From Hemileia vastatrix (taxonomy: Eukaryota > Basidiomycota > Pucciniomycetes > Pucciniales > Zaghouaniaceae), in NCBI GenBank assembly GCA_030280995.1, contig JASXTE010000017.1, positions 3,864,501-3,928,500 on the forward strand: 64,000 bases of DNA, read 5' to 3'. Positions 53,519-64,000 of the stretch are shown here, piece by piece. How positions within the stretch are numbered: the first letter of the stretch is position 1; every line of letters begins with the position of its first letter. The position numbers and the translations under genes were made by a program. The notes beneath the pieces were generated by a model that ran no database searches, was not told where the DNA came from, and was given only the letters and a program-made list of their open reading frames with translations.

Positions 53519-55107
53519 TCTCTTACCAAGAGCTTTGCAGCATCAGTGTTGACCCCCTTGACCCTCCCACTACTCAAAACACCCACATAACTTGATCATC
53601 CATTCATCAACATACCTGATCTGTCATCCCTGCTCCTACCCTCACCTTTATCCCAGTCTCCCCATCTCCTTCTTCCTCTTACAATAAAATCTGCAGTCCA
53701 ATGTCTACAATGCTCCCTCCCTCTCCTGAGACTAAAACCCCTCTCGTGTACTCACCAATAAGCTCAGCAACCTTGCATGCTTCACCAAAAAACACCCCAA
53801 CCCCCATAGATTACCTTACCAAGGCTATCAGCGCTTTCCCTCCTATAACTTCTCTTACTTGCAAAGCAACCTCCTTTCCGCAGCTGCAGAAGTTTTCCCA
53901 TGGTCTTTCTTGCAAAGAGACCTCCTTTCTGCAACCAGTGCCACAGTAGTCAAGTGCAACCAACACCCTCAAAGACCTTACAAAGGCAATCAAAGACCTA
54001 ACCATAGGTCCACCTTTTCCCCTAAAAACCCCCCACCACACCTCCTTTACCTGCCACTGTCCCACTACTTGCCTCTACCACCCCTCTCACAATAACAACA
54101 CCAACAGGTATATTGGCCAATCCTGTTGGTTGTTCACGCCAAACCCCACCACACTTGTCCCCACCTTAGCCAATTAGTATGACAGAAAGACAAAGAACAA
54201 TAAAAAATGTCATCAAATTTACTAAATCTATCCCAATCCTTGATGTAAGTGGTAGCAAATACTCACACTGGCACAGCAATATAATGGCTTTAATTTAAGA
54301 CTTTTTTGGCACAAGAGCTTATGCCTCAATGATGAAAAAGGACCTTATGAATTTGAAGATAGAGTCACTCACTTACTTCTGATAAATTTTATTTCCCAAA
54401 ATTTGCATCATGAAATATCAACTGAATGGAATCCAAGACAGACATATCTTCACATCTGCAACAAATTCACAAGGACTAATCATACTTCCAAAATGAGGGA
54501 AAACTGAAACTTTATAAATTGAAACAAACAGAATTCACATCACATTGAGATTACTTAGAAGCATTTAATAAGCTTTTTGATGAAATAGGACACAAGGGTA
54601 TTGTGTTTGACACCAAAGTTTTCAAAGAACTAATGGTTCACACCTTACTCCCCTCCTCATTGAAAGACCCTTTTATGGATCTTTTTGTAGCTTTGGATAA
54701 CCACCCCAATTCAGCATCTGTGCCTTTGAGGAGTTTTTTCAACTCATGCAAAGTCTAGTTCAAAATAGAATCAATCAAGAAGGAATTTCTTCTAAACCTA
54801 CTGAAACTTTATCTGTTGAACCCTCTCTTCATGCCGCCACTCAACCTTGGAGACTAAATGATTCTTAAAAACCACCAGGTGTAGGTTAAAACTTTCATGA
54901 ATGCCATTCCTCTGCTCATTTTGTGGCTCATTGTCCATATAACCCTCATTCTGAAAATTTCTCTCCCAAGTTATACATAATGCGTGAATGTGCAAATGCC
55001 TATGCTTCTGATCCCAATTCAAGAAACAAAAAGGTCTATATTCCCTTCAAATGTCCCAAATTTTGCCCCTTTCTTGCTAAAGATGTTCAAATTGAAGCAA
55101 ATTAAAT
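53519..55107 (+). pseudogene. Copia element IV leader and Gag
   Basis: A Pro/Ser/Thr-rich N-terminus (53701-54110) is followed by a copia Gag (UBN2-like): QRTIKNVIKFTKSIPILDVS, GSKYSHWHSNIMAL (about 54190-54300), then YLEAFNKLFDEIGHKGIVFD, LLPSSLKDPFMDLFVALDNH (about 54550-54710) and a degenerate zinc-knuckle region NFHECHSSAHFVAHCPYNPH (about 54888-54945). In element V the knuckle reads CQNCHECYSTAHVVAHC; here the first Cys pair is lost. At least five stops or frameshifts. Collinear with 58861-61927 of element V. Confidence 0.75.
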
Positions 55108-55129
55108 CACTATCTTTTATCAAAATGTT

Positions 55130-56235
55130 GAGGTGCTGCAAAAAATGATTGAAAATTTTGATTTGAATAGTGCTGAATGGTCCCCTGAGATAATTGCTGA
55201 CGACTATGATATCCTGGAAAGTGGAGAAAACCATCATGTCACTGGTATGAGAGCCTTCTCAAAAACTTCAGACTTCTTAAAAACCAAATCCCAGTCAAAG
55301 TGACCACTAACAGTCCTCCTTCCTTCATCACTGGTATAGGGAATTTAAAAATAAAAGGGGACAGAAAAATAGTCACTATAACCAATGTTTTATATTTTCC
55401 AGATGTTTGAAAAACTCTTGTTTCTTTATTTTATTTAGTGAGCTGTGGTTTCTGTTTTGTTTTATGTTCTGAAAATAAAAATTTGGGGATTCATTTGAAA
55501 GAAGATTTATTATGACTGGCTAGGTAGAAAATACCAGAAGAAGATGAGTCTTGGATGTAATTAGAGTTAGCACCTGAAATTCAAATGATTTTCCCTCTTA
55601 TTGCTACTACTTGCATTCTTAGCTACTTTTCACTGTTAAAAATAATCATCATATCAACTGTCCACATGCAGCCAAAGGTTCCCTAATGGACTGGAATAGA
55701 AGACTAGGACATATCAGTATCAAAACCATTAGAAAAATCATCAATGCTGGTATGGGAACTGGTTTACCATTATCTATGCCTCCAGGTAAAATTGATTGTG
55801 AAGATTATTTAGTTGCAAAGAGCACTGGGAAACCATCAGCTACCCATGAGGCAAAGCCAGAATCTCTATTGAGATTAATTGTTGGAGGTCTTGTTGGTCC
55901 AATGGATCCCACTATCCATGGAGCTAGGTGGACAGCAATGTTCAGGGAAAGCTCAAATTCCTATGGTAAGGTATTTTTACTGAATGAAAAATCTGAGGCA
56001 ACTTCTTGTTTTTTTTCTTTCTATAAAAAATTAGAGAATATAACTCGGAGGAAGCTTCAAGTTCTATGCACTGATGGAGGGAAAATTCACAGCAATAAGA
56101 TGTCACAGATCTTGGCCAATATTGGTTCTACTCATGAAGTCACATGCCCTCACCATCATGAGCAGAATGGAACAGATGAAAGGCTCAACAGAACAGTTGG
56201 TGACATTGCAAGAACAATACTCCTTGAAAGCTAAC
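55130..56235 (+). pseudogene. Copia element IV protease and integrase
   Basis: Protease remnant ILESGENHHVTG (about 55215-55250), where copia proteases have DSGATHHV. The pre-integrase zinc segment includes HHINCPHAAKGSLMDWNRRL and GHISIKTIRKIINAGMGTGL. The open frame 55686-56234 then carries the integrase core: IVGGLVGPMDP, where the first catalytic Asp is Gly (element V has IVGDIVGPM), TDGGKIHSNKMSQILANIGS with the second Asp, and HHHEQNGTDERLNRTVGDIA with the Glu. The stop at 56232 is followed by the collinear remainder of the core. Catalytically dead as written. Confidence 0.8.
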
Positions 56236-58245
56236 TACCTGAATCATTCTGGGGCTTGCAACACAAGTGGGAGGCTCATGTTCACAACCTTGTTCCTAAT
56301 TTTAAAACAGGCAATAAAACCCCTATTCAGCTAATGTACAATGCAACCCCAAACTACTCCAACTTTTGGATCCTTGTTGAAACAGCTTTTGTTCACATTC
56401 ACAAGGAAACATGCTGAAAACTAGATCAACTTGCCTTGATTTTTAAGGGTGTAGGTTATTCCCTATATAAAACTAGTTGGCTTTTTTGGAATGATGAATC
56501 AAACAACTTTTTTGAGTCTTCCATGGCTGTTTTCCCTGGTGACCAACTCCCTACTCATATAGCTGCATTACAACCACCTCCATTCATTGACTTTCTTGGT
56601 CATATCCTCAACAATATGAACCTAGGTGATTTCAAGGATGAAGAAACACTTCTTTCCCAAGAAAACACTGTACAAGAGACTGTGAAGAAAGTTTTGTCCC
56701 AATTATCTATTATCCCCAGAACCCACTTGCAAGCTATGCTCTCACCTGACAGCAATAAGTGGGACCAAGCTTCCAAGAGGGAAATGTTGAATATGAGAGA
56801 TATGGATGTATGGTATGAAGAAAAACTTCCTCCAGGCGCCAAGCTCACCAATGCTTAATGGATCCTCACTATAAAAACCCCTTCATCTAAATCACCTACC
56901 TACAAAGCAAGATATGTGGCCAAAGTTTTGTTACAGCAGTATGGTATTGATTTCACTGACACTTTTGCTCCCACTGCTACCTTTTCTTCTCAATGTATTA
57001 TTATTACAATTGGAGCTTATCACAAATGGCTTGTTAAATTTTTGATGTCACCACTGCTTACCTTCACAATCTAAATGATGAAGTGATTTGGGTCAATTCT
57101 TCTGAAGGTTACCAGCTACATGACATTGGCAACGCCCTACATTTAGAAAAGGCCCTTTATGGCACTAAGAAAGCAGAAAGATGTTGGTGGCTTAACATTC
57201 CCAGAAAATTGGATGCTTAGGGGTATGAGGCAAGTCAATATGATAAGAGTTTCTATGTTCTTAGGAAAAAGGGATGTGTGGGGGTGATTTGGATACATGT
57301 TGATGATGGTATAGTGACTGGAAGTAGAAAGGAAGTGTTGAAGGAGCTGGAGGATAGTTTTGATGGTAGTTTGAAGGTAAAGTGGAATGATAATTTGGAT
57401 GGTATTTTATGTGTTGCTATCAAAGAAGTTCCAGAAGGTTTTGATCTGCATAACTTTCAGTTCATTGACAAGATTCTGCGGACTCATAACCTGTCTGGAT
57501 TAACAGCAAGATCCCCCCTACCAAACAATCTAGAAATTACCACAGCCAAAAATGAAGAGGAAGCTTTTGATACAACTAAATATCTCTCTATTCTATGTTC
57601 TCTCGGTTATGTGGTGGTGGCTATTAGGCCATATCTATCTATGCCTGTCAATTTTTTGAACCATTCTCCTCCAAACCTACTTCCACTCACTGGATTTCGC
57701 TAAACCACATTCTCAGATATGTCCAACACACTGCCAACCTATGCCTTCACATTCATCATGACAAAAATTCTCCACTTGAACTCCTTTCTTTTTCTGATTC
57801 CACCTGAAACAACAAAGAATTCTCCAGAGCTAAAAGTGGACATCTACTTCTTCTCAATTCTCGCCTTACTGTGTGGACCTCAAGAAGCCAATTGACGGTT
57901 AGTGATTCATCATTCACTGCTGAATATTTTTCACTTGGTAGTGGTATGAAGGATTCAATTTAGATTTCAAATCTTCTTAAAGAAATATTTCCTGATAATT
58001 CCCCAATCAAGATATTTTGTGACAACAAAGGAGCAATTTCAAATGCAAAAGATAAGCCAGGGAACAAGAGGACATGGCATGTGGGTAGGTGTTTTTATAT
58101 TGTGAATGAAAATCTCTTCCTAAAAAAGAAACATTGGAATGGGTTCCCACTGCTCAAAAGTGTGCAGATATACTCACAAAATCATTGGGCCCATCTCTGA
58201 CAATGCTTGGAAGGAAATATGTCTATGTGTGGTGATGGGGTTAGT
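56236..58245 (+). pseudogene. Copia element IV RT and RNase H
   Basis: Linker 56436-56858 (GVGYSLYKTSWLFWNDESNN, then SNKWDQASKREMLNMRDMDV). The RT starts YKARYVAKVLLQQYGIDFTD, TFAPTATF (56900-56990) and continues in broken frames. The catalytic box is VIWIHVDDGIVTGSRKE (57290-57340), where copia normally has YVDD. RNase H: LLSFSDST, SFTAEYFSLGSGMKDSI (about 57910-57965), IKIFCDNKGAISNAKDKPGN (58007-58065) and the tail SLGPSLTMLGRKYVYVW. Many stops, order complete. Confidence 0.8.
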
Positions 58246-58366
58246 TTACTTTTCTTTTCTTTTTCTCTTATTTTTCTCATTTTATTTTATTTCTTTTTCA
58301 TTTTGGAGTTGGTTATGTTTAAATTGGGGGATATCAGTATAGTTTCTCATTAATAAGTTGGGGTAA

Positions 58367-58680
58367 TGTTAAGTTACTAGGACTATGCACTTAGTTATGT
58401 GTGAAAAAGTATATAGTCTGTAGTTGTGGCCTCCCCTGTTCTCCAGTTCTTTCCGGAGTTCTACAGGTAAAGTAATGATAAATTAGTTCTATCCAGAGTT
58501 CTAAAGACTAAAACCATGCTACAGATTTTTCTTTTAAGTCACTAGGACTATGTACTTAGTTATGTATTAAAATGTATATAGTCTGAAGTCGCGGCCTCTC
58601 CTGTTCTCCAGTTCCTTCTGGAGCTCTACAGGCTGAAACCATGCTACAGGTTATGGGTGGCACCTGCAGGCATTGAAACA
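58367..58680 (+). repeat. Two adjoining copia LTRs (3' of IV, 5' of V)
   Basis: 58367-about 58541 starts TGTTAAGTTACTAGGACTAT and lacks the terminal GGCATTGAAACA. About 58533-58680 starts TTTTAAGTCACTAGGACTAT and ends GGCATTGAAACA. Each matches the 5' LTR at 50577. The second lacks the inner duplicated unit. AAGTTGGGGTAA at 58355-58366 is the likely polypurine tract of element IV. Confidence 0.7.
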
Positions 58681-59720
58681 TTAGCTGTATATCACTCCAC
58701 TTGCATTAGCAACACTAGGAACAATAGTAGCCAAAAGACCCCCAGCACATGTCCAAAAAAGACCTACCTCCCTGTGCTTATGAAAATAAATCCCATTTGA
58801 TTTCCAAACAAGGGCTATGCAGCCTTGGCATAGACCTACTAAACCATCCTCATCACAATCATGATTCTCACAGGAAAACACACTCATCAAATAATAATAA
58901 TCCCTCATCCACTACTCCTTGACCCTACTCTTACCCCCATAACTGGTTCCACATCTCCACCCTTTCAAAAAGAAACCACCTCTGCCACACCTCCCATATC
59001 CTCATTCTCCTCTAGCTCCCTTACTCCTCCTATTATTGCTTCCTCCCCTATTAACAAACATTTGCTTACAAAGCCCCCCTCTCTCAACTGTTTATATTGT
59101 TGGAAGTGACCCCAACACTTGATGAACTTACACAGGCAATCAGCAACCTTACCATATGTCACTTACCTCTACATACTACTCTACCTACCCCTCTTCTTCT
59201 ACCTCATACTGCTACAACTATACCTACCCCTCTTCCTCCTACTTCAAATCCTGCTCTTCCCTCCTCATTAGTTACCACCACTCCTCCCAATAATATGGCA
59301 CTGCTGACTGGGAGATCTTCCTCACCGTTTAGACAGGCTGACCCCATTGGTCAGTCATGCCAATATCCACCACATTTGTCCTCATCTCAGACCACCACCA
59401 TCAGCATGATAGAGAAAAAAAGGACACTAAGAAATGTTATTTAATTTACAAATTTTATTTCAATTATTGATGTAAATGGTAGCAACTACTGAGACTGTCA
59501 CAACAATTTATTGGCATTGATCAAAGATTTTGTTGGCGTGCGTGCATATTCCCTCAATGATGAAAAAGGAACTGATGATTTTGAAGATAGAGTCACTCAT
59601 CTGATTCTGGTGCACTCCATTTCTTAAAAAAACTGCAAAATGAGATATCAACAGACTGGAAAGCACACCAAAAATATCTTCATCTTCACAATAAATTTGC
59701 TAGGCCTAATTATACCTCTA

Positions 59721-61309
59721 CAGTCACCTCAAGAAAGTGATTGTCACTTGTTTTTTTGAAATTGCATCAATACTACTCATATGAAAAACAACAAGATGAG
59801 CAAACTGACTGAATAAGATCTCAAGAGCAAGAATATAAAAACAAAAATAAGAAAAAAGCTATAGTTTTTGAATGTTTTTGAATTTTCTGAGAGGTCACTT
59901 TTGAAATCAGCCAGGAAATATCTAAACAATATGATGATTGCTTCATTAGATAGCCCAGACATGTTAAATAAATGTTTTGAAAAAAAAATTGAGAAAAAAT
60001 TATTAAAAAGAAAAAATTACTGACCGAACTCCACCACCATGGGTTACCAGCAAGTAGAACCACCTCTAGATTCTATCTCAGCTTTCATTCAAGATGACAT
60101 TGACTTGACAAGCTTTTCAAGCCTAGAAGATGAGAAATCTTTCCAAGTCTTTTGTAGGGCCTCATGCATTTGTGCTATTGACTTTGGGTTATGATGGCAA
60201 TGAATCCTGCATTTAAGCTCATGCCAGACATTTTAAATAGGATTTGAATCAGGTGACTTTGGTGGCCAGTCATCTATCTTATCTATATTGTGATTTTCTT
60301 GGAATTTCTTGGATATTAATGCTTTATGAACAGGAGAATTATCTTCCATCAAAATAAGTTTTGATTTTCAATCATTTTTGGTGAGAAAAGGTAAAAGAGT
60401 TTTTTCATTTACGTTATGAATAAAGTTGTCAGCTTTTGATTTATTTCGAGGGAGAAATACAAGAGGGAGTTTAGTTTTCCCAAAAAATGCACCCCATACC
60501 ACAGTTGAAGTGTATCCACTTTTAAAAGTTGGCTGAAGAAAATCTTCAGAAAATTTGTCTTCAGCCTTTAGCCAAAATAATACTCTCAGCGTCCATCCTA
60601 TTTCAATAGATGATTCATCAGACCAAATTTCTCTTGACCAGTCTCTTAGTTTCTAATTAGTATATTTGCAAGCAAATTCAAGCCGTCATGCCTTGTGAGT
60701 TTTGCTGAGGAAAGGTTTTTAATGGCTTTTTGATTTTTGAAACCAAGTTCATGAATACACTTTCGGACACTATTAAGAGAAACACTAGTTGCAAGACTGT
60801 TTCTAAATTCACTAAGTTTTCCTTTAAATTTTGAGCAAACAGTCTTCCCCAGTCTTCTCATCTCACAAGGGCTTATTTTACTAGGGCAGCCACGTCACTT
60901 GGCTGACAGAACTGTCCCTCTGATGCAATACCATATGAGTAATAATGCCACTATTGTTTGGGGTACTCCTAATGTTTTGGAAATAAAAGTTGAACTGTGT
61001 CCCCCCTTTGATAAGCCCACAATCTGTATCCTTTCATCAGTCATTATCTCCTTCGTGGCTGTTTTAGCATGAGGCATTGTCTGTCAAATCATGAAAAATA
61101 AACATTGAAAATCAGTTGCACATAACTTAATGAAAATGACATGAAACCTTAATCTTAAAATACATTGTGATTTTCAAAGAGGAAAATGTAAAAAAACAAT
61201 ATGAATAAGTTATAATAAAGTTTATATTGGTGGCAAGAATCATATTCAAAAGTTTGGTGGGCAAAGTGCTTAATGCATAAAAGTGATGATCACTTTCTGG
61301 AGGTGACTG
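59721..61309 (-). mobile_element. Tc1/mariner element in copia gag
   Basis: TIRs CAGTCACCTCAAGAAAGTGA (59721 inward) and CAGTCACCTCCAGAAAGTGA (61309 inward, minus strand). The left flank is TA (59719-59720); the right flank reads TC, so the TA duplication has one mismatch or the end is off by a base. 1589 bp, with one transposase pseudogene on the minus strand filling most of it. Flanking copia sequence is collinear with 54480-54530 of element IV. Confidence 0.85.
60045..61077 (-). pseudogene. Tc1/mariner transposase
   Basis: DDE transposase of the IS630-Tc1-mariner superfamily. From ATG 61077: MPHAKTATKEIMTDERIQIV, then GLSKGGHSSTFISKTLGVPQ (helix-turn-helix), a stop, RGCPSKISPCEMRRLGKTV, NSVRKCIHELGFKNQKAIKN, a stop, LRDWSREIWSDESSIEIG (first Asp), VVWGAFFGKTKLPLVFLPRN, KLILMEDNSPVHKALISKKF (second Asp) and DDWPPKSPDSNPI, then a stop exactly where the catalytic Glu of IEN is expected, then VWHELKCRIHCHHNPKS. 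The tail SMSS, stop, MKAEIESRGGST matches the usual Tc1 C-terminus. Spacing would be about 35 residues between the second Asp and the Glu. At least five stops. Confidence 0.85.
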
Positions 61310-61949
61310 TCCAATGACATTGATTTTCAACTTCATTAATCTAACACAAACTCAGTTTACTTCACACAGTGAGTACCTGTAAGCCTTTAACAAATACTTT
61401 GAAGTAATTGAATGTCAGGGCATTATCTTTGATCATAAAATGTTTAAAGCTCTTATGTCCCATGCTCTTTTACCATCATCTCTGAAAGACCTTTATGTTG
61501 ATCTCTGTGTTGCCCTGGATAACAACCCTGACTAAAAATCGGTCACATTTGAAAAAATTTTCTAACTCATGCCAAGTCTAGTTCAAAATAGAGCTGATCG
61601 AGAAGGCATTTCATCACCAACTACTGCAACTCTTTCTGTTGAACCCTCTCTTCATGCTGCCACTCAACCTCAGAGGTAAACCAATTCCTATATGACTTCT
61701 GGAGCATGTCAAAATTGTCATGAATGCTATTCCACTGCTCATGTTGTAGCTCATTGTCCATATAATCCTCATTCTGTAAATTTATCACCCAAACTATACA
61801 TTATGTGTGAACGTGCAAATGCGTATGTTTCTAATCCTACCGCAAGAAAAAAAAAGGAGTATATTCCCTTCAAGCACCCTCAACCTGGTCCCATTTGTGC
61901 TAGAGATGTTCAAATTAAAACAAATTAAATCACTATCTTCAAACAAAAG

Positions 61950-63048
61950 GTTGAGGCACTGTATGAAATGTTTGAAAATATTGATCTAAATAGTGCTGAA
62001 TGGTCCCCTGAGACAGTTGTGGACAACTACGCTATATTGAACAGTGGAGCAACTCATTTTGTCACTGGAAATGTGAGCCTTCTAAACAACTTTAGACTTC
62101 TTAAAAACAAATTCCAGTCAAAGTGGCCACTAACAGTCCTTCTTCCTTCTTTACTGGCATAGGAGATGGTAAAATAGTCACTATTACCAATGTCTTCTAT
62201 TGTCCAGATTTTTGAACTACTCTTATTTCTTTATTTGATTTAGTGAACTGTGGTTTTTAGTTTTGTTTTGTGTTCTGAAAATAAAAATTTGGGGATTTAT
62301 TTGAAAGAAGATTTGATTATGACAGGCCAGGTAGAAAATACCAGAAGACAATGGGTATTGGATGTAATTATTGTTAGTACCTGAACTACAAATGATGTTC
62401 CCTCTTATTTCTATTCTTGTGCCCTTTGCTGCCTTGCACTGTTAAAAAGAATCATCATAATAACCGTCCACATGCAGCCAAAGGTTCCCTTATGGACTGG
62501 CATAGAAGACAAGGAATATCAGTATTGACACCATCAGAAAAATCATCAATGCTGGTATGGGAACTGGTTTACCATTATCTATGCCTGCAGGTAAAATTTA
62601 TTTTGAAGATTATTTAATTTCAAAGAGCACTGGGAAACCATCAGCTACCCATGAGTCAAAGCCAGAATCTCTATTGAGATTAATTGTTGGAGATATTGTT
62701 GGTCCCATGGATCCCACTATCCATGGAGCTAGGTGGGAAGAAATAATAAGTGAAAGCTCAAATTCCTATGTTAAGGTATTTTTACTGAATGCCAAATCTG
62801 AGGAAACTTCTTGTTTTGTTTCTTTCTATAAAAAATTAGAGAATATAACTGGGAGGAAGCTTCTAGCTTTAGGCACTGATGGAGGTGAGATGCACAGCAA
62901 TAAAATGGCTCAGCTCTTGGCCAATATTGGGGCTACTCATGAAGTCACCTGCCCTCACCATCACAAGCAAAATGGAATAGCTGAACGATTCAGCAGAACA
63001 GTTGGTGACATTGCAAGAACAATACTCCTTGCAAGCAAACTAACTTAA
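61950..63048 (+). pseudogene. Copia element V protease and integrase
   Basis: Protease motif YAILNSGATHFVTGNVSLLN (about 62028-62085): DSG reads NSG, so the catalytic Asp is lost. Frame stops at 62160. Pre-integrase segment KNHHNNRPHAAKGSLMDWHR (62440-62505). The open frame 62557-63048 carries the core with all three acidic residues: LRLIVGDIVGPMDPTI, LALGTDGGEMHSNKMAQLLA and KQNGIAERFSRTVGDIART. A stop at 63046 is followed by the rest of the domain (SFWGLEYKWEAHVHNRVPNV). Confidence 0.82.
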
Positions 63049-63060
63049 TCATTCTGGGGC

Positions 63061-64000
63061 TTGGAATACAAGTGGGAAGCTCATGTTCACAACCGTGTTC
63101 CTAATGTTAAAACAGGTGAAAAACCCCTATTCAGCTTATATACAATACAGCCCCAAACCACTCCATTTTTTGGGTTTTTGGTGAAACAGCTTTTGTTCAA
63201 ATTCAAAAGGAAACACACCAAATACTTATTCAAAGTGCATTGATTTGTAAATGTGTAGGTTATTCCTTAAACAATGCTGGTTGGATTTTTTGGCATGAAG
63301 AATCAAACACCTTTTTTGAGTCCACCAGTGCTGTTTTCTCTTGTGACCACCTTCTTGCTCAAACAGCTGCTTATCAACTAGCACCATCCAAAGACTCTCT
63401 GAGTCATATCTTCAACAATATGAAACTAGGTGATTTCAAAGATGAAGAAACACTTCTTTCTTAAGAAAACGCTTTACAAAAGACTGTGAAGAAAATTTTG
63501 TCCCAATCATCTGTTATCCCCAGAACCCATTTGCAAGCTAAGCTCTCACCTGACAACTGTAAGTGGGACCAAGTATTCAAAAGGGAACTTTTGAATATGA
63601 AAGATATGGATGTGTGGTATGAATAAAAATTTCCCCCTTGTGTCAAACTTACCAATGAAAAATGGGTCTTCACTATCAAGAACCCTTCATCCCAATCACC
63701 AACCAACAAAGCAAGATATGTGGTCAAAGGATTTGTACAGCAGTATAGTATTGATTTCACTGACACTTTTGCTCCCAATGCTACCTTTGCTTCTCAATGT
63801 ATTCTTCTTACACTTGCAGCTTATCATAAATGGCCTGTCAAATCTTTTGATGTCGCCGCTGCTTACCTTCACAGTCTAATTGATGAAGAAATTTTGGTCC
63901 ATCCTCTTGAAGGTTACCAGATACATGACATTGGCAATGCCCTATGTTTAAAAAAGGCCCTCTATGGCACTAAACAAGCAGCAAGATGTTGGTGGCTCAA
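63061..64000 (+). pseudogene. Copia element V linker and start of RT (partial)
   Basis: 63240-63464 parallels the linker of element IV (CVGYSLNNAGWIFWHEESNT). From about 63590, in broken frames: KDMDVWYE, stop, KFPPCVKLTNEKWVFTIKNP, NKARYVVKGFVQQYSIDFTD, TFAPNATFASQCILLTLAAY, HKWPVKSFDVAAAYLHSLID, EEILVHPLEGYQIHDIGNAL and CLKKALYGTKQAARCWWL at the window end. The first RT Asp (SFDVAAAYLH) is intact. The catalytic HVDD/YVDD box lies beyond the window. Confidence 0.82.

Larger units (their letters stand above)
50577..58541 (+). mobile_element. Ty1/copia element IV, decayed, with two LTR insertions in its 5' end
   Basis: 5' LTR 50577-50784 (TGTTAACTCACTGGGACTAT to GGGATTGAAAC), leader 51874-52005 and 53519-53700, then gag, protease, integrase, RT and RNase H in copia order, and a 3' LTR from 58367. 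The leader after the LTR (CTAGGAAC.ATAGTAGCC, AAAAGACCCCCAG) is the same as in element V at 58700-58750, showing that LTR C (50785-51873) and the 52011-53513 LTR are later insertions. Coding regions carry many stops. Confidence 0.85.
58861..61927 (+). pseudogene. Copia element V Gag, split by a mariner element
   Basis: Pro/Ser/Thr-rich N-terminus (58861-59444; TGSTSPPFQKETTSATPPIS), then KRTLRNVI, FISIIDVNGSNY and DEKGTDDFEDRVTHLILVHS to 59719. After the Tc1/mariner element it resumes at about 61312: NFINLTQTQFTSHSEYL, FNKYFEVIECQGIIFDHKMF, KALMSHALLPSSLKDLYVDL, a zinc knuckle CQNCHECYSTAHVVAHC (about 61707-61757) and LSPKLYIMCERANAYVSN, ending at a TAA at 61926. Several stops besides the insertion. 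Confidence 0.75.
58533..64000 (+). mobile_element. Ty1/copia element V, runs off the right edge
   Basis: Head-to-tail with element IV and clearly similar to it throughout. LTR 58533-58680, leader, gag split by a Tc1/mariner element (59721-61309), protease, integrase and the start of RT. The window ends inside RT at LKKALYGTKQAARCWWL. Slightly better preserved than element IV. Confidence 0.85.

Overview
This 64 kb window is AT-rich eukaryotic DNA made almost entirely of transposable elements. No host housekeeping gene, rRNA or tRNA was recognised. A basidiomycete fungus, most plausibly a rust (Pucciniales), is inferred from four things: Ty3 and Ty1/copia elements of fungal type, Harbinger-like DDE transposases paired with a small basic DNA-binding protein, Tet-like 2OG-Fe(II) oxygenase genes of the kind known in rusts, and short fungal-type introns (58-82 nt). 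Most coding regions carry stops and frameshifts, many explicable as C-to-T changes.

Layout. 1-3208: 5' part of a minus-strand Ty3 element (gag and a long LTR) that runs off the left edge; its LTR contains solo LTR A (1430-2522). It sits inside the 5' LTR of Ty3 element I (3211-10977, plus strand, decayed but complete in order). Element I lies a few bases from the end of the 5' LTR of Ty3 element III (10978-15610, plus strand). Element III has gag and integrase but no reverse transcriptase; a tandem-repeat array occupies that slot.

15611-43711: a five-level nest. Harbinger-type element A (TIRs at 15611 and 43711) is interrupted by a 259-bp MITE (18990-19248) and by a TIR element with the same termini (20042-41459). 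That element contains Ty3 element II (21922-38730, minus strand, with an almost intact pol and a chromodomain). The 5' LTR of element II contains a second Harbinger-type element, B (30150-38487), whose ORF2 contains solo LTR B (31892-32983). Elements A and B have the same gene order: DDE transposase, C-rich/G-rich foldback, Tet-like oxygenase, about 95-bp minisatellite, opposing ORF2. The oxygenase is therefore part of the transposon. This is the most interesting observation in the window.

43712-50576: debris, comprising leader-like repeats, an unrecognised Ser-rich minus-strand ORF pair, a diverged LTR-like region, an LTR at about 46750-47338, a 5' fragment of an element I relative (47339-49585, minus strand) and a piece of a NAM-associated/SANT-like DNA-binding gene (49928-50190).

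50577-64000: two head-to-tail Ty1/copia elements (IV, 50577-about 58541; V, 58533 to past the right edge). Element IV's leader is split by solo LTR C (50785-51873) and by a 1503-bp solo LTR with perfect CTTAA target duplications (52011-53513). Element V's gag is split by a Tc1/mariner element (59721-61309).

Some junctions are fixed by reading frame: removing the MITE, the 20042-41459 element and LTR B rejoins the interrupted protein in frame. No expression or activity can be inferred; nearly all copies look dead, with Ty3 element II pol the best preserved.
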